From the NCBI RefSeq assembly GCF_011516755.1, contig NZ_WOSY01000014.1, positions 1 to 63,015 on the forward strand: a stretch of DNA of 63,015 bases. Reading direction: 5' to 3'. Shown one piece after another: positions 45,163 to 55,449 of the stretch (positions are counted from its first letter, which is position 1; each line of letters starts with the position of its first letter). The notes under the pieces were generated by a model that was given only the letters and a program-made list of their open reading frames with translations, made no database searches and was not told where the DNA came from. This stretch comes from Acetobacter conturbans (lineage in GTDB: Bacteria > Pseudomonadota > Alphaproteobacteria > Acetobacterales > Acetobacteraceae). Both the position numbers and the translations under genes were made by a program.

Positions 45163-48100
45163 ATGGCAGGTGAGGAAATCCGTTCGGTCTGTCCTTATTG
45201 CGGTGTCGGATGCGGCATCGTGATGGAGGTCACGAACGGACACATTACCCGTGTCCGCGGCGATACTACGCATCCGGTGAATGCCGGACGCCTGTGCACA
45301 AAAGGCAGTTCCTGCGACAAGCCGATCACCGCCCCGGAAAGGCTGAGTCGTGCTTTCCTGCGACCCAAGCGTGACGTTGCGCCGATGCCGACGACCATTG
45401 AGCAGGCCATACAGGAAACCGCCAATCACCTGCGCACACTCCTCGACACACACGGGCCGGATTCGATTTCTTTTTATGTATCCGGTCAGATGTCGCTGGA
45501 GGCCCAGTATCTCGCCAACAAGCTGGCAAAGGGATTTATTCGCACCCAGCACATTGAGTCCAATTCCCGCCTCTGCATGGCGGCAGCGGGCACCGGCTAC
45601 AAACTGTCTCTTGGGGCGGATGCGCCACCCGGAAGTTACGAAGATCTTGACTGCACAAATCTGTTTTTCGTTATCGGCGCCAATATGGCCGACTGCCATC
45701 CGATTCTTTTTCTCCGTTTACTCGACAGGAAAAAGACAGGAGCACGACTTATCGTCGTCGACCCGAGGCGGACGGCCACAGCCGACAAAGCTGATCTTTT
45801 TCTACAGATTCGTCCCGGCACGGATATCGCTCTGCTCAACGGACTTTTGCATCTGCTTGTTCGGAACGGCGCTATTGATAGAAGCTTTATCGAGCAGGCC
45901 ACTTCGGGCTGGAAGGAAATGGAAACCTTCCTCGCGGACTATACGCCAGCCCGCGTTGCTGAAATCACCGCCCTGCGCGAGGAAGACATTCTCACAACGG
46001 CGCTCTGGATCGCAGAGGCTGGCGACTGGATGAGCCTGTGGACGATGGGCCTGAATCAAAGTGTCGCCGGCACATGGAATACGAACACCCTGTGCAATCT
46101 TCATCTTGCCACAGGTGCGATCTGTCGTCCGGGAAGCGGTCCGTTCTCGCTGACAGGCCAGCCCAATGCCATGGGCGGTCGGGAGATGGGCTATATGGGC
46201 CCCGGTCTCCCCGGACAGCGTAGCGCCATGGTTGCAACTGACCGTGCCTTCGTCGAAACGCAATGGAACCTGCCTCCGGGAACGCTTCGCGAGGCTGGTG
46301 GCGCGGGAGCCATCGCGATGTTCGAAGCAATGACACGGAAGGAAATCCGGGCCTGCTGGATCATCTGCTCCAATCCGGTTGCAACAATCGCCAATCGATC
46401 CAATGCCGTTTCCGGACTGAATACTGCTGAACTGGTCATCGTTCAGGATGCGTATGCTGACACTGAAACCGCGACGAAAGCCGACATCCTGTTACCGGGG
46501 GCACTCTGGGCCGAAGCGGATGGAGTGCAGGTCAACTCAGACCGGACCATGACACTGGCCCGTCAGGCCGTGCCTCCGCCCGGAGAGGCTCTGGCCGACT
46601 GGGAGATCATTGCGCGTGTCGCCCGGGCCATGGGATTTGAGAGCGGCTTCTCTTTTTCCTCCGCTGCGGAAGTCTTTGAAGAAATCAGTCTATTTACCAA
46701 CCCCGTGACAGGCTACGATATTTCTGGGATCAGCCACGCCCGCCTGCGCGAGGGTCCGGTGCAATGGCCCTGTGCGCCGGGCGATACCGCAGCGCGTCAT
46801 CCCATACGCTATCTTCCGGAGCGGGGTGGGCTACCCATCTTTCCAACAAAAACCGGACGCGGCATCTTCTTCCCCAGACCGTGGATGCGTCCGCGTGAGT
46901 GGCCGGACGATAAATTCCCGTTCGTCCTGAACAGTGGTCGCCTGCAACACCAGTGGCATACCCTCACCAAAACAGGACGTGTTCCGGGTCTTAATCGCCT
47001 CAATCCCGGCCCGTTCGTCGAAATCGCCCCCGACGACGCCGCGCGTCTGGGGATCGCCGCAGGTGACCGGGTCCGGCTCACGTCGCGTCGAGGAGAAGCC
47101 ATTCTTCCGGCTACCCTGTCCAACAGAATATTACCGGGAACCTGCTTCGCGCCCTTCCACTGGAATGACCGCTTCGGCGAACTTCTCGCCGTCAACGCCC
47201 TCACCTCCGACGAAATCGATCCGATATCGCTTCAGCCAGGTTTCAAGCTCTGTGCCATCTCCATGGAACGCGTTGATGGGCCGCAAACCGTCGAAAGAGA
47301 TCCGGCAACAGGAGAGGATATCCACGATATGAAGCCATCACATATTGCCGCCTGTCTGGGTCTCGCCGAGCCGGAGCCACAGCCTCTTTCGGAAGAAACC
47401 CATTCGTGGCTAAGCGGTTTTCTGGAAGGGCTACGCCTGTCTCCGCCGAATCACGAAGTTCCGGTCATCCCGGCCGCTGCTCCTTTACCTGACCTTGTCA
47501 GGGCTCGCGTCAACGGTCTTCTTGCTGGTCTTTACTCCCGTAATCGGACCTCAGACCACGACCCAGAGTCTGCTCGGACCGATGCTGCAACCGCGCCACC
47601 ACTGAAACTGTTCTGGGCTTCCCAGACGGGTCGCGCCGAAGAACTCGCCGGAGACATTACCAAGCAACTCCGGGAAGCCGGTCATGATGTGGAAGGCGCT
47701 TGTCTGGATCAGTGTAAAGGCGACGAGCACTGGACCGGCCCGACCATTTTTGTAGTCTCCACTTTCGGCGATGGTGATGCTCCGGATTGCGCCGTGCCTT
47801 TCTGGGATGCTCTGCGCACCCGCACTTCGCTTCTCACCGGCTGCTCGTATGTCGTTCTCGCTCTGGGCGACTCCTCCTATGCCAGTTTCTGTGGTTTCGG
47901 GCGCGCTCTGGATAGCCGTCTGGCAGAGCTGGGCGCGACGGCACTCCTTGAACGGACAGAATGCGAGCCTGATTACGAAGACACCGTCGAAGTCTGGCGC
48001 CACCGGCTGCTTACGGTTCTTGGCAGTCAGGACACATCCGCCTCACAACCCGCCGAAGTAGCCACACCAGAAACAACAGGCATCACCCGTGACACGCCCG

Positions 48101-49116
48101 CCATAGCGAGGTTGTGCCTTAACAGATCGCTCTCTGCGATGGGGGCGGATAAGGATACCCGACAGATTGGCTTAGATCTTTCGGGAACCGGCCTGACATG
48201 GCGACCTGGAGATGCGCTGGGGATCTGGCCTTGCAACGACGAAGCCGTGGTCGCGATGGTGCTGACGGCCTTGCAACATGGGCCGGACGTTTCCGTATCG
48301 CTACGCGGACACGGCGTGGTGTCGCTGGCAGACGCACTCAGGCGTCATCTCGATCTCTCACGTCCCCTCCCCGCCATGCTGACCCGTCTTGGGCGACAGG
48401 AAAGTGGCTTTCTGCCCGAACTCCTGAAGAATGTCCGCCTTGACGTTTCGCCAGATGAAATCCCCGGCCTCTTCCGTCGCATGCAGCCCCGGCTCTACTC
48501 CATCGCTTCGTCACCCCGCCACTGTCCCGACGTGGTGGAATTGACAGTGGGCGTCAATCGAGAGCCATGGCCCGGTGTCTGTTCCGGCTGGCTGGCCGGT
48601 TTGGAAACCGGAAGCGCGGTTCCTCTCTTTCTCCAGCCGACATCCCATTTCCATCTGCCTGAAAATAACGCCACTCCGGTCATCATGATCGGGCCCGGCA
48701 CGGGGATTGCACCTTTCCGAGCCTTTCTGCAGGAGCGTGCGACCAGTAAAGCCGCTGGTCTCAACTGGCTATTTTTTGGAGAGCGGCATGAACGGGAAGG
48801 CTATTATTATCGTGAGGAACTTGAAGCTCTTCGCGCTTCCGGTTGCCTCACGCGCCTCGACACAGCATTCTCACGGGACCAGCCTGAGCGTATTTATGTG
48901 CAGGACAGAATGGAGGAAGCCGGTGCGGAATTATGGAACTGGCTTCAGGATGGAGCGGCCCTGTATGTCTGCGGAGATGCTCAGCGCATGGCCCGTGATG
49001 TTGACGCTGCCTTGCGCCGCATCGTGGGCCGCCACGGCAATATGGCCATCACAGATGCAGATGAATACGTGACCAGTCTGGTGCGATCCGGTCGTTATCT
49101 GCGTGACGTCTACTGA
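45163..49116 (+). CDS. assimilatory nitrate reductase fused to flavodoxin/FAD/NADPH reductase module
   Basis: A 1317-residue bifunctional protein. Residues 1-60 hold the [4Fe-4S] motif CPYCGVGC with a distant Cys in CTKGSSC. A molybdopterin oxidoreductase domain follows, with the putative Mo-ligand Cys in [15 protein letters not shown], then a molydopterin dinucleotide-binding domain to about 740. From about 812 there is a flavodoxin ([17 protein letters not shown]), then a FAD domain with [11 protein letters not shown] near 1109 and an NADPH domain with [16 protein letters not shown] near 1175, like sulfite reductase flavoprotein alpha. Electrons could thus pass from NADPH to nitrate in one chain. 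It starts 9 bases after nirBD. Confidence 0.93.
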   Translation: MAGEEIRSVCPYCGVGCGIVMEVTNGHITRVRGDTTHPVNAGRLCTKGSSCDKPITAPERLSRAFLRPKRDVAPMPTTIEQAIQETANHLRTLLDTHGPDSISFYVSGQMSLEAQYLANKLAKGFIRTQHIESNSRLCMAAAGTGYKLSLGADAPPGSYEDLDCTNLFFVIGANMADCHPILFLRLLDRKKTGARLIVVDPRRTATADKADLFLQIRPGTDIALLNGLLHLLVRNGAIDRSFIEQATSGWKEMETFLADYTPARVAEITALREEDILTTALWIAEAGDWMSLWTMGLNQSVAGTWNTNTLCNLHLATGAICRPGSGPFSLTGQPNAMGGREMGYMGPGLPGQRSAMVATDRAFVETQWNLPPGTLREAGGAGAIAMFEAMTRKEIRACWIICSNPVATIANRSNAVSGLNTAELVIVQDAYADTETATKADILLPGALWAEADGVQVNSDRTMTLARQAVPPPGEALADWEIIARVARAMGFESGFSFSSAAEVFEEISLFTNPVTGYDISGISHARLREGPVQWPCAPGDTAARHPIRYLPERGGLPIFPTKTGRGIFFPRPWMRPREWPDDKFPFVLNSGRLQHQWHTLTKTGRVPGLNRLNPGPFVEIAPDDAARLGIAAGDRVRLTSRRGEAILPATLSNRILPGTCFAPFHWNDRFGELLAVNALTSDEIDPISLQPGFKLCAISMERVDGPQTVERDPATGEDIHDMKPSHIAACLGLAEPEPQPLSEETHSWLSGFLEGLRLSPPNHEVPVIPAAAPLPDLVRARVNGLLAGLYSRNRTSDHDPESARTDAATAPPLKLFWASQTGRAEELAGDITKQLREAGHDVEGACLDQCKGDEHWTGPTIFVVSTFGDGDAPDCAVPFWDALRTRTSLLTGCSYVVLALGDSSYASFCGFGRALDSRLAELGATALLERTECEPDYEDTVEVWRHRLLTVLGSQDTSASQPAEVATPETTGITRDTPAIARLCLNRSLSAMGADKDTRQIGLDLSGTGLTWRPGDALGIWPCNDEAVVAMVLTALQHGPDVSVSLRGHGVVSLADALRRHLDLSRPLPAMLTRLGRQESGFLPELLKNVRLDVSPDEIPGLFRRMQPRLYSIASSPRHCPDVVELTVGVNREPWPGVCSGWLAGLETGSAVPLFLQPTSHFHLPENNATPVIMIGPGTGIAPFRAFLQERATSKAAGLNWLFFGERHEREGYYYREELEALRASGCLTRLDTAFSRDQPERIYVQDRMEEAGAELWNWLQDGAALYVCGDAQRMARDVDAALRRIVGRHGNMAITDADEYVTSLVRSGRYLRDVY

Positions 49117-49118
49117 CA

Positions 49119-49742
49119 ATGACAACGGCGCCTCCCGCCCCTATGCAGCGAAAAGGTCTGATCAGGGTTCTTCTGGCCGATGAAAATCCTCACCGGGCCG
49201 GGGCGCTGTCAGCCACGCTGCGCGCAGATGCATCCCTCATCGTCATCACCACTGGCCCGGACCTGCCTCTCATCGATGCTGTCCGCCTGCACATGCCCGA
49301 CATCGTGCTCGTCGACATGTCCCGCGCCGACCGCGATGCCCTCGACAGCGTCCGCGCCCTTTCCGGCGCAGGCCTCGAACACCCCGTGGCCTTATTCGTC
49401 GATGAGGATGACGAACATCTCATGGAGGCAGCCTTCGAAGCCGGGATCTGCTCCTACAACGTCGTCGATACACCGCCCCGGGATGTAAAACCTCTTCTCC
49501 GCTCGGCAATCTCGCTCTACGCGCGTTTCCAGAAGACGCAGAGCGAACTCCGGGCCGCCCAAAGAACGATCTCGGAACAGCAGGCGATCAATCAGGCGAA
49601 AAGACTATTCATGCAGAATGAAGGCTGCGGCGAAGGCGAAGCTTATCGCTGGCTTCGGAAACGCGCCATGAAAACCGCCCGCAGAATTCCGGACATTGCC
49701 GCAGAATATATTCGCACACACAGCAAGGGTACTTCCCGATGA
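49119..49742 (+). CDS. nasT: NasT-type response regulator with ANTAR RNA-binding domain
   Basis: A 207-residue protein: an N-terminal receiver-like domain (IRVLLADENPHRAGALSATL; DIVLVDMSRAD) and a C-terminal three-helix ANTAR domain (ISEQQAINQAKRLFMQNEG, then GEGEAYRWLRKRAMKTARRI). ANTAR proteins bind paired hexaloop hairpins in leader RNAs and prevent termination. NasT is kept inactive by NasS without nitrate. It lies 2 bases after the nitrate reductase stop and its end overlaps nasS by 4 bases. Its likely target is the leader at 39150-39267. Confidence 0.92.
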   Translation: MTTAPPAPMQRKGLIRVLLADENPHRAGALSATLRADASLIVITTGPDLPLIDAVRLHMPDIVLVDMSRADRDALDSVRALSGAGLEHPVALFVDEDDEHLMEAAFEAGICSYNVVDTPPRDVKPLLRSAISLYARFQKTQSELRAAQRTISEQQAINQAKRLFMQNEGCGEGEAYRWLRKRAMKTARRIPDIAAEYIRTHSKGTSR

Positions 49743-50716
49743 GCCACCTCCTTCGTGTCGGCCTTCTCAGACTGGCCGACAGTGCCCCGGTTGTTGTGGC
49801 ACGAAATGCCGGTTTGTTTGAACGACATGGCGTCTCTGTGGAAATCATCGCCTCCCCCTCATGGGCCAATGTCGCGGATGGCCTTGTGTGGAACGGTCTT
49901 GATGCAGCACTGATCTTTCCACCCCTAGCCATGATGACGGCCCTGGGACGCCGAGGAAAAGGCAATGGCCTGAAACCCGTCCAGACTGTCAGCTTTGGCG
50001 GCAATATGATTGTTCTGCGTGGGGCCCCTTTACTCGGCAATGACTGGAGCGCCGGACCGGCAGGTCAGCAATCCTTCAGAACCTGGCGCACCCGGATCGG
50101 TCGTGCTCCCCGACTGGCGGTCGTTCATGCCTACTCCACACATCTCCTGATTCTCACACGCTATCTGTCATCCATCGGGGTTTCTGTCCGAGATGATATC
50201 GAACTGACCATCATGCCACCCGACCGTATCATTGATGCACTCTCCGCCGGCAGTATCGATGGTTTCTGCGCTGGGCCTCCGTGGGGTGAAGAGGCTTTCC
50301 TCAAAGGACTGGGCTTCATCGTAGCGGGCTCGTCTTCGATATGCCCTGAGCATGTCGAAAAAATTCTGGTTATGAACGACAGGACACACAATGGAATGCC
50401 GATAGATTCCGACGCTGTCAGAGCAGCCCTCAGCGAGGCTCAAGCCATGTGCATGGACCCATCCAATGCCGATGACATCGCCCACCAGCTTGCCGCACCT
50501 GTGGCAGAAGGTGGCCTTGCTCTGTCCTTCGATGCCACACGTGCCGTCATGCCCGGCGCGTCATCCCCCGATGCGATGGTCTTTAGAACAGGCAGACAGA
50601 AGAATGACGCACTCGACTGGATGGTGTCGGATATGCACAACCTCGGCTGGATATCCACTGACGACGCCATCACTCTTGAACGACTGGGCTGGTTTACACG
50701 CGAGATGGCCGGATGA
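49739..50716 (+). CDS. nasS: NasS-type nitrate sensor (periplasmic-binding-protein-like)
   Basis: A 325-residue protein of the nitrate-binding NrtA/NasS family but without a signal peptide, which fits the cytoplasmic sensor NasS. Characteristic segments are LRVGLLRLADSAPVVVARNAG at the start, split here as LRVGLLRLADSAP and VVVARNAG, and SFGGNMIVLRG, VHAYSTHLLILTRYL, GFCAGPPWGEEAF. It overlaps nasT by 4 bases (ATGA). NasS binds NasT and releases it when nitrate or nitrite is present, switching on the operon post-transcriptionally. Confidence 0.92.
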   Translation: MSHLLRVGLLRLADSAPVVVARNAGLFERHGVSVEIIASPSWANVADGLVWNGLDAALIFPPLAMMTALGRRGKGNGLKPVQTVSFGGNMIVLRGAPLLGNDWSAGPAGQQSFRTWRTRIGRAPRLAVVHAYSTHLLILTRYLSSIGVSVRDDIELTIMPPDRIIDALSAGSIDGFCAGPPWGEEAFLKGLGFIVAGSSSICPEHVEKILVMNDRTHNGMPIDSDAVRAALSEAQAMCMDPSNADDIAHQLAAPVAEGGLALSFDATRAVMPGASSPDAMVFRTGRQKNDALDWMVSDMHNLGWISTDDAITLERLGWFTREMAG

Positions 50717-51065
50717 GAGATATCATGTCTTATGAACAATCTCTTGCCATCCTTATTCTCGCCAATGGCCTGAGGTAAGCATCTCTGTGGGTGCGACAAG
50801 GGCGTGCTGGATATCGATAAGAAACGGTTTCAAAAGCTCTCTTCTGAGTGTGACCACCCATGTGGGTGCGCACGACTGGCGTATGTTTTTCAGCACTGAA
50901 GCGAAGCGGCTAGGCGGATGGTGAGCATCCGAGTGCGTAAAACGCGCGTCAGATCGCCAGCAGCGAGCTTTTGAAACAGCGTCTTAAAGCCTTTGTGAAC
51001 AAGACATGAGAAAAATTCCGCTCCATCCATTCCGGTATCAGAATGGCCTTGCGAGACAAAACTAA
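50717..51065. other. gap between nitrate operon and Rieske operon
   Basis: About 350 bases without a supported gene. Two short direct repeats TGTGGGTGCG occur near 50786 and 50862. Minus-strand frames look like scrambled coding sequence but no family is recognised. A possible -35 TTGCGA at 51049-51054 pairs with a TATACT at 51070-51075, spacing 15. Confidence 0.4.
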
Positions 51066-51077
51066 TCAGTATACTGA
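51066..51077. promoter_or_regulatory. MarR-type operator 1, before the Rieske operon
   Basis: TCAGTATACTGA is a perfect 12-base palindrome, extended context AATCAGTATACTGACA. It covers a -10-like TATACT and lies 45 bases before the oxygenase ATG. The same element occurs at 55409-55420 and 62844-62855. Confidence 0.68.
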
Positions 51078-51122
51078 CATAGAAACGGTGCGCCGCTGCT
51101 CTCTCTGCCATGGAGACATCTC

Positions 51123-52163
51123 ATGTCTGTCAAAACCATCCTGCACGAATTGGAAGGATGCACGGATTCCGCCCTGCTGAATGACTGGCACGTGGTTGCC
51201 TATTCAACAGAGCTCGAACAGGGCAGGTTGCTCCCTGTTACTCTTATGGAACGCGACCTTGTGCTCTGGCGCTCGGACTCCGGGGAAGTACACGCTTGGG
51301 ACGACCTGTGTATCCATCGCGGAGCGCGCCTTTCCAAAGGTTGCATCGACCGCGATACCGTAGTCTGTCCTTATCATGGCTGGCGCTACAATGATCAAGG
51401 CAACTGTGTACTCATTCCGGCGGCCCCCAACGAGCAGCCGATGAAAAAGGCCCGCACCATCACTCATCCGGTGCGGGAACGATATGGTTTTGTCTGGGTC
51501 AGTACTGGCACTCCGGAAAAGGATATCCCCGTTTTCCCGGAGTGGGAGGACACTAGCTACCAGAAGGTCCATTGCGGCCCTTACACGTTCCGTTCCGGCT
51601 ATCGTGCGGTCGAAAACTTCATGGACCCCAGCCATTTTCCATTCGTTCATGCCGGTGTGAACGGCATTTACGATAATCCCGATCCCATCGCCCCTTACGA
51701 TGTCGAACTGACCGAGGAAGGGCTGGTAACCAGTGAGGTTCGCGTCACGCAACCTTACGGCGATCCGCGCGAGATTCCTGTCATTGCCTATTACGCCTAT
51801 AAATGCTTGCGCCCCCTTGTGGCCTATTTCAAGAAACGACTTGTCATCCAGAACCCTGAGGATCAGCACAAGGGTAATGAAGATGACAGATTCTGCACGT
51901 TCCTGACTACGCAGATGGTCGATCAGCAGACCAGTATCGTCCGTATCTGCTGCGCCATGAACTTCAACCCGCAGCCCACGGTGGAGGACGTACGGCGCAG
52001 GCAGGACATCGTCTATGAACAGGACGCGGGCATAGTCGACACTCAACGACCCGAGCGTATTCCCGTAGATCTACGCCAGGAACTTCATCATCGCAGCGAC
52101 CTTCTGGGTCAAAAATACCGTAAGTGGCTCCAGACCATGGGAATTACGTACGGTGTCTTCTGA
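51123..52163 (+). CDS. Rieske non-heme iron oxygenase, oxygenase component
   Basis: A 346-residue enzyme of the VanA-like single-component-alpha class. The Rieske [2Fe-2S] ligands are Cys63, His65, Cys82 and His85 (CIHRGARL, CPYHGW). The catalytic iron site includes Asp168, His171 and His176 in ENFMDPSHFPFVHAG. Such enzymes hydroxylate or O/N-demethylate small aromatic or heterocyclic compounds using electrons from a reductase, which is encoded next with an 11-base overlap. A MarR-type operator precedes it. It resembles demethylases and heterocycle hydroxylases equally; the substrate is unknown. Confidence 0.87.
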   Translation: MSVKTILHELEGCTDSALLNDWHVVAYSTELEQGRLLPVTLMERDLVLWRSDSGEVHAWDDLCIHRGARLSKGCIDRDTVVCPYHGWRYNDQGNCVLIPAAPNEQPMKKARTITHPVRERYGFVWVSTGTPEKDIPVFPEWEDTSYQKVHCGPYTFRSGYRAVENFMDPSHFPFVHAGVNGIYDNPDPIAPYDVELTEEGLVTSEVRVTQPYGDPREIPVIAYYAYKCLRPLVAYFKKRLVIQNPEDQHKGNEDDRFCTFLTTQMVDQQTSIVRICCAMNFNPQPTVEDVRRRQDIVYEQDAGIVDTQRPERIPVDLRQELHHRSDLLGQKYRKWLQTMGITYGVF

Positions 52164-53106
52164 AGGATCTGCGGTCTCCTCCCGGCTAGCCGTCGTCACC
52201 GCCCGGCAGGACGCCGGGCTGAATATCTGCCTGTTGACATTGCAGGCAGAAGACGGTGCGCCGCTACCGCCAGCAACGCCCGGCGCCCATATCGATGTTC
52301 ATCTGCCCGACGGACGAAGCAGGCAATATTCCCTGCTGTCATCAGCCCCTTACAGGATTGCGATTAAAGCCTTACGGGACGGCCGCGGGGCATCGCAGTG
52401 GTTGTATGACAACCTTGCGGTAGACGATCTGGTGCGAATCAGCGCACCCAGGAACAATTTCAGCTTACGCGAAGGCGCCACCGACACCGTATTGCTGGCA
52501 GGGGGCATAGGGGTTACGGCCCTTCTGTGCATGTACGACACGCTCTCGGCCATCGGGCGCACCGTCAGCCTGCATTACTGGGCACGCTCACAGGAAGAAA
52601 CGTTCCTGCATGCGGAACTGTCAGGCAAGGAAGGGATTCATATCCATTCCTGCGGCGGACGCGCAACCTCCATGGCCGCAGTTATGGCCGGACATGGTCC
52701 CGCAGCAGATCTTTACTGCTGCGGCCCCGAGCGCATGCTGACAGAATTCGCAATCCTCACCCGGGACAGGGATCCGCAAAGAGTACACATCGAACGGTTT
52801 GAAGCGGACAGCACTGGGGCGTTCCCCCAAACAGACCACGGTTTTACAGTCAAGCTCGCACGCACAGGCACGACCATTGCCGTAAGCAAAAACCAGTCGA
52901 TACTTGAAGCGCTGATACAGGCAGGAATTAACCTCGAATATTCATGCGAGGAAGGTCTGTGCGGCGCATGCGAAGCACGCGTAATCGAAGGTGATCCTTT
53001 GCACCGCGACAGCGTACGTACACCCCTCGAACATAACAAACGCCGCACCATCATGCTGTGCGTCAGCCGCGTGCGCTCCTCGGACACGTTGGTGCTTGAC
53101 CTGTAG
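52153..53106 (+). CDS. Rieske oxygenase reductase (VanB/phthalate dioxygenase reductase type)
   Basis: A 317-residue flavo-iron-sulfur reductase. It has an FMN-binding barrel (SRQYSLLSSAP), an NAD-binding domain (VLLAGGIGVTALLCMYD; YCCGPERMLTEF) and a C-terminal plant-type [2Fe-2S] domain with CEEGLCGACEARV and a last Cys in IMLCVSR. Electrons go from NADH to the Rieske oxygenase. It starts with GTG at 52153 inside the oxygenase gene, indicating translational coupling. Confidence 0.9.
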   Translation: MSSEGSAVSSRLAVVTARQDAGLNICLLTLQAEDGAPLPPATPGAHIDVHLPDGRSRQYSLLSSAPYRIAIKALRDGRGASQWLYDNLAVDDLVRISAPRNNFSLREGATDTVLLAGGIGVTALLCMYDTLSAIGRTVSLHYWARSQEETFLHAELSGKEGIHIHSCGGRATSMAAVMAGHGPAADLYCCGPERMLTEFAILTRDRDPQRVHIERFEADSTGAFPQTDHGFTVKLARTGTTIAVSKNQSILEALIQAGINLEYSCEEGLCGACEARVIEGDPLHRDSVRTPLEHNKRRTIMLCVSRVRSSDTLVLDL

Positions 53107-53203
53107 AAAATCGAGGGCGCAGCCAGCCTAAATCCGTAGCAACATCAGCCCGGCAGACCGCAGTAAATACTCCCACCTCCGCCACAATCTGGAAGCATGA
53201 TTC

Positions 53204-53395
53204 ATGACCGCGCCCCAGCCCTTTCCAACCCATGAGGACGTGCAGGGTCTCGCCCGTCAGCTCAATCTTGACGTCGCGCCGGAGCACCTGCCTGGAATTA
53301 TAGAAAATATGCGGATTCTAAAGCAGTATTCCGACCTCGTTTATGCCTTTCCTCTTTCGGATCATTGCGTTCCGGCGTTCGGATACGTGCCATGA
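53204..53395 (+). CDS. AtzG/HpxX-like small amidase partner (DUF4089)
   Basis: A 63-residue protein, MTAPQPFPTHEDVQGLARQL onward, with the helical pattern LDVAPEHLPGIIENMRIL and a FPL ending typical of DUF4089 proteins. These small proteins bind AtzE/HpxY-type amidases and, like GatC with GatA, stabilise them. Its TGA overlaps the amidase ATG (ATGA at 53392-53395), which supports a complex made in equal amounts. No independent activity is expected. Confidence 0.82.
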   Translation: MTAPQPFPTHEDVQGLARQLNLDVAPEHLPGIIENMRILKQYSDLVYAFPLSDHCVPAFGYVP

Positions 53396-54789
53396 GGCTG
53401 GGCGTGCAGGCACTGGCCGAAAGTGTTGCTTCCGGGCGCGCTCGGGCAGACGACATCATACGTGCAACCGTGGACGATCTCACACAGCGCGACCAGGGAC
53501 TGAACGCCGTCACGCGCGTTCTTGAAACACGCGCCCTGGACGCCGCTGCCGCCGAGGACGCGCGTCTTGATGAGGGCTGCACACCGGGGCTACTCGCGGG
53601 TGTGCCGTTCGGGGTCAAGGATCTTTTCGATCTCGAAGGGCTGGTCACCACCGCGGGGTCTATGGCGCTGGTGGATACGGCACCTGCCATGCAGGATGCG
53701 GCTATTGTCACCCGACTGATCCAGGCTGGCGCTATACCCGTCGCAACCCTGAACATGGACGAATTCGCCTACGGTTTTGTGACCGAAAACGCCCATTACG
53801 GACGAACCGCCAACCCTCATGCCCCCGACAGGCTGGCGGGTGGATCTTCAGGCGGGTCCGCCGCGAGTGTCGCAGCCGGATTACTTCCCTTCTCCCTGGG
53901 GTCAGACACAAACGGCTCTATCCGGGTTCCCGCCTCGCTTTGTGGCGTATGGGGGCTACGGCCCACCTATGGACGCCTTCCCCTCGACGGGGTTTATCCT
54001 TTCTCCACCAGTCTCGACACGATCGGGCCGTTCACCCGAAGCGCCGTGGACCTGCGCCTTGTCTTCACCGCCATGGACGCTACACAACAGCCACCCGATC
54101 CAGGGGCCAATTCTGGCGCTGAAATCGACAGGCCGCGGGTCGCGCGCCTGGGTGGATGGTTTGCGAAAAACCTTGATTTACACCTTGAAGTCGGCATCCG
54201 CCGTCTTATGGATCGTCTGGGGTCACAAGACGTTGTCGACCTGCCTGAAGTCGCGCGCGCCCGGGCGGCGGCCTTTCTTATTACTGCGGCCGAAGGAGGC
54301 AACCTCCACCTGCCGCGCCTGCGTACGCACTCACACGCCTACGACCCGGCCACACGCGACCGCCTGTTGGCCGGCGCGCTGCTGCCTTCAGGCGCTGTCC
54401 TGCAGGCCCATCGGTTCCGCGCGTGGTTCCGTGAGAAAATACACGATATTTTCAAGACATATGATATTCTCATTGCACCGGCAACGCCCGGCCCGGCTCC
54501 GTTACAGGCCAATCCCATACTGACAATAGATAATCAGCAAGTGCCCGCGCGCGCCAATTTGGGCCTCTTCACCCAGCCGCTCAGCCTTGCAGGGGTGCCA
54601 GTCCTCAGCGCGCCATTGCCGTCTTCCTGCGCCGATGACAGTGGGAACGACGACACGGCGGGGATGCCGCTTGGCGTTCAGTTGATTGCCGCCCCCGGTC
54701 AGGAAGAGCACCTTCTTTCACTGGCCATCACATTGGAAAAAGAAGGATTTCTGGGCCGAGCTGCAGCACAATGGCCCGTAAAATCCTGA
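53392..54789 (+). CDS. AtzE/HpxY-like amidase (amidase signature family)
   Basis: A 465-residue Ser-cisSer-Lys amidohydrolase. The catalytic triad is intact: Lys76 in [11 protein letters not shown], cis-Ser near 152 in [10 protein letters not shown], and nucleophile Ser176 in [11 protein letters not shown]. The TNGS variant of the motif and the adjacent DUF4089 gene are typical for AtzE (1-carboxybiuret hydrolase) and HpxY (oxalurate pathway). It probably hydrolyses a ureido or carboxylated amide made by ring opening. It is the last gene of the Rieske operon and its stop lies within a bidirectional terminator. Confidence 0.85.
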   Translation: MRLGVQALAESVASGRARADDIIRATVDDLTQRDQGLNAVTRVLETRALDAAAAEDARLDEGCTPGLLAGVPFGVKDLFDLEGLVTTAGSMALVDTAPAMQDAAIVTRLIQAGAIPVATLNMDEFAYGFVTENAHYGRTANPHAPDRLAGGSSGGSAASVAAGLLPFSLGSDTNGSIRVPASLCGVWGLRPTYGRLPLDGVYPFSTSLDTIGPFTRSAVDLRLVFTAMDATQQPPDPGANSGAEIDRPRVARLGGWFAKNLDLHLEVGIRRLMDRLGSQDVVDLPEVARARAAAFLITAAEGGNLHLPRLRTHSHAYDPATRDRLLAGALLPSGAVLQAHRFRAWFREKIHDIFKTYDILIAPATPGPAPLQANPILTIDNQQVPARANLGLFTQPLSLAGVPVLSAPLPSSCADDSGNDDTAGMPLGVQLIAAPGQEEHLLSLAITLEKEGFLGRAAAQWPVKS

Positions 54790-54810
54790 TTTCGTCAGGA
54801 CTTTACGGGC
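54774..54810. terminator. bidirectional terminator between convergent amidase and marR genes
   Basis: Arms GCCCGTAAA + TCCTGA (54774-54789) and TCAGGA + TTTACGGGC (54795-54810), with a single opposed A/C mismatch and a 5-base loop TTTCG. The structure includes the stop codons of both genes. T-runs are short, so strength is uncertain. Confidence 0.7.
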
Positions 54811-55304
54811 GCGCGGCTATGAACATTGCCCGCAGCAGTCAGAATTTTCATGGCGGAGAGAAACTCTGCGCGGCTTTTCACGGAGAGCGCCTCTATCGTG
54901 CGGACATGTGCGCGGCGGGCCGGTTCACTCATCTGCTCCAGGATATCGTGTCCAACCTGCGTGAGAAAAACCTGTTTGACACGTCGGTCATGAGTGGCGT
55001 TCTCGCGCCGCAGGACATCGCGTTTTTCAAGACGCGCCACCACGTTGGCCAAGGTCGCGCGGTCAACACCGATGGCCTGTCCAAGCTCATGCTGGTCCTT
55101 GCCGGGGTACAGGCTGACCATGCTCATAATGCTGTACTGCACGGGAGTAATGTCAAACCCGCTGCATTCTTCCATGAAAAGCGAAACATGGATCTGGTGC
55201 AACCGGCGAATAAGAAAACCTGGCCGTTCCAGAATCGCCTTGCTCCAGATCGGGTCCAGTTCCGCATCCTCAGCGACGACATCAGGGGGCGACTTGTTTT
55301 TCAT
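54795..55304 (-). CDS. MarR-family transcriptional regulator
   Basis: A 169-residue winged-helix regulator. It shows the MarR pattern FDITPVQYSIMSMVSLYPG, HELGQAIGVDRATLANVVAR, LEKRDVLRRENATHDRRVKQ with the conserved DxR wing. It is divergent from the amidohydrolase gene, with operator 2 in between (55409-55420). As the only regulator in the island it is the likely binder of the three shared palindromes, acting as a repressor released by a pathway compound. Effector unknown. Confidence 0.9.
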   Translation of the reverse strand: MKNKSPPDVVAEDAELDPIWSKAILERPGFLIRRLHQIHVSLFMEECSGFDITPVQYSIMSMVSLYPGKDQHELGQAIGVDRATLANVVARLEKRDVLRRENATHDRRVKQVFLTQVGHDILEQMSEPARRAHVRTIEALSVKSRAEFLSAMKILTAAGNVHSRAPVKS

Positions 55305-55408
55305 ACCGTTACATTAACAAACTTTGTTCCCCCTGCCAAACGCACGGAGCGTTGTGTGATTTTTCCGTGTTCGCACATGCCTTTCCACTTGCTCACAGCA
55401 ACAATAAG

Positions 55409-55420
55409 TCAGTATGCTGA
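55409..55420. promoter_or_regulatory. MarR-type operator 2, between marR and amidohydrolase
   Basis: TCAGTATGCTGA; reverse complement in context GATCAGCATACTGACT. It overlaps a candidate -10 TATGCT (55413-55418) whose -35 is TTGCTC (55389-55394, spacing 18) for the plus-strand operon. It also lies 105 bases before the marR start, allowing autoregulation. Confidence 0.66.
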
Positions 55421-55449
55421 TCAATAATTTCATAGAGGATACCATCATA

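Noticed and set aside
44833..45699. 288-codon minus-strand frame
   Set aside because: Spans the antisense of the nirBD end and nitrate reductase start; both sense genes are unambiguous.
51204..52046. 280-codon minus-strand frame
   Set aside because: Antisense to the Rieske oxygenase, which has complete iron and Rieske ligands.
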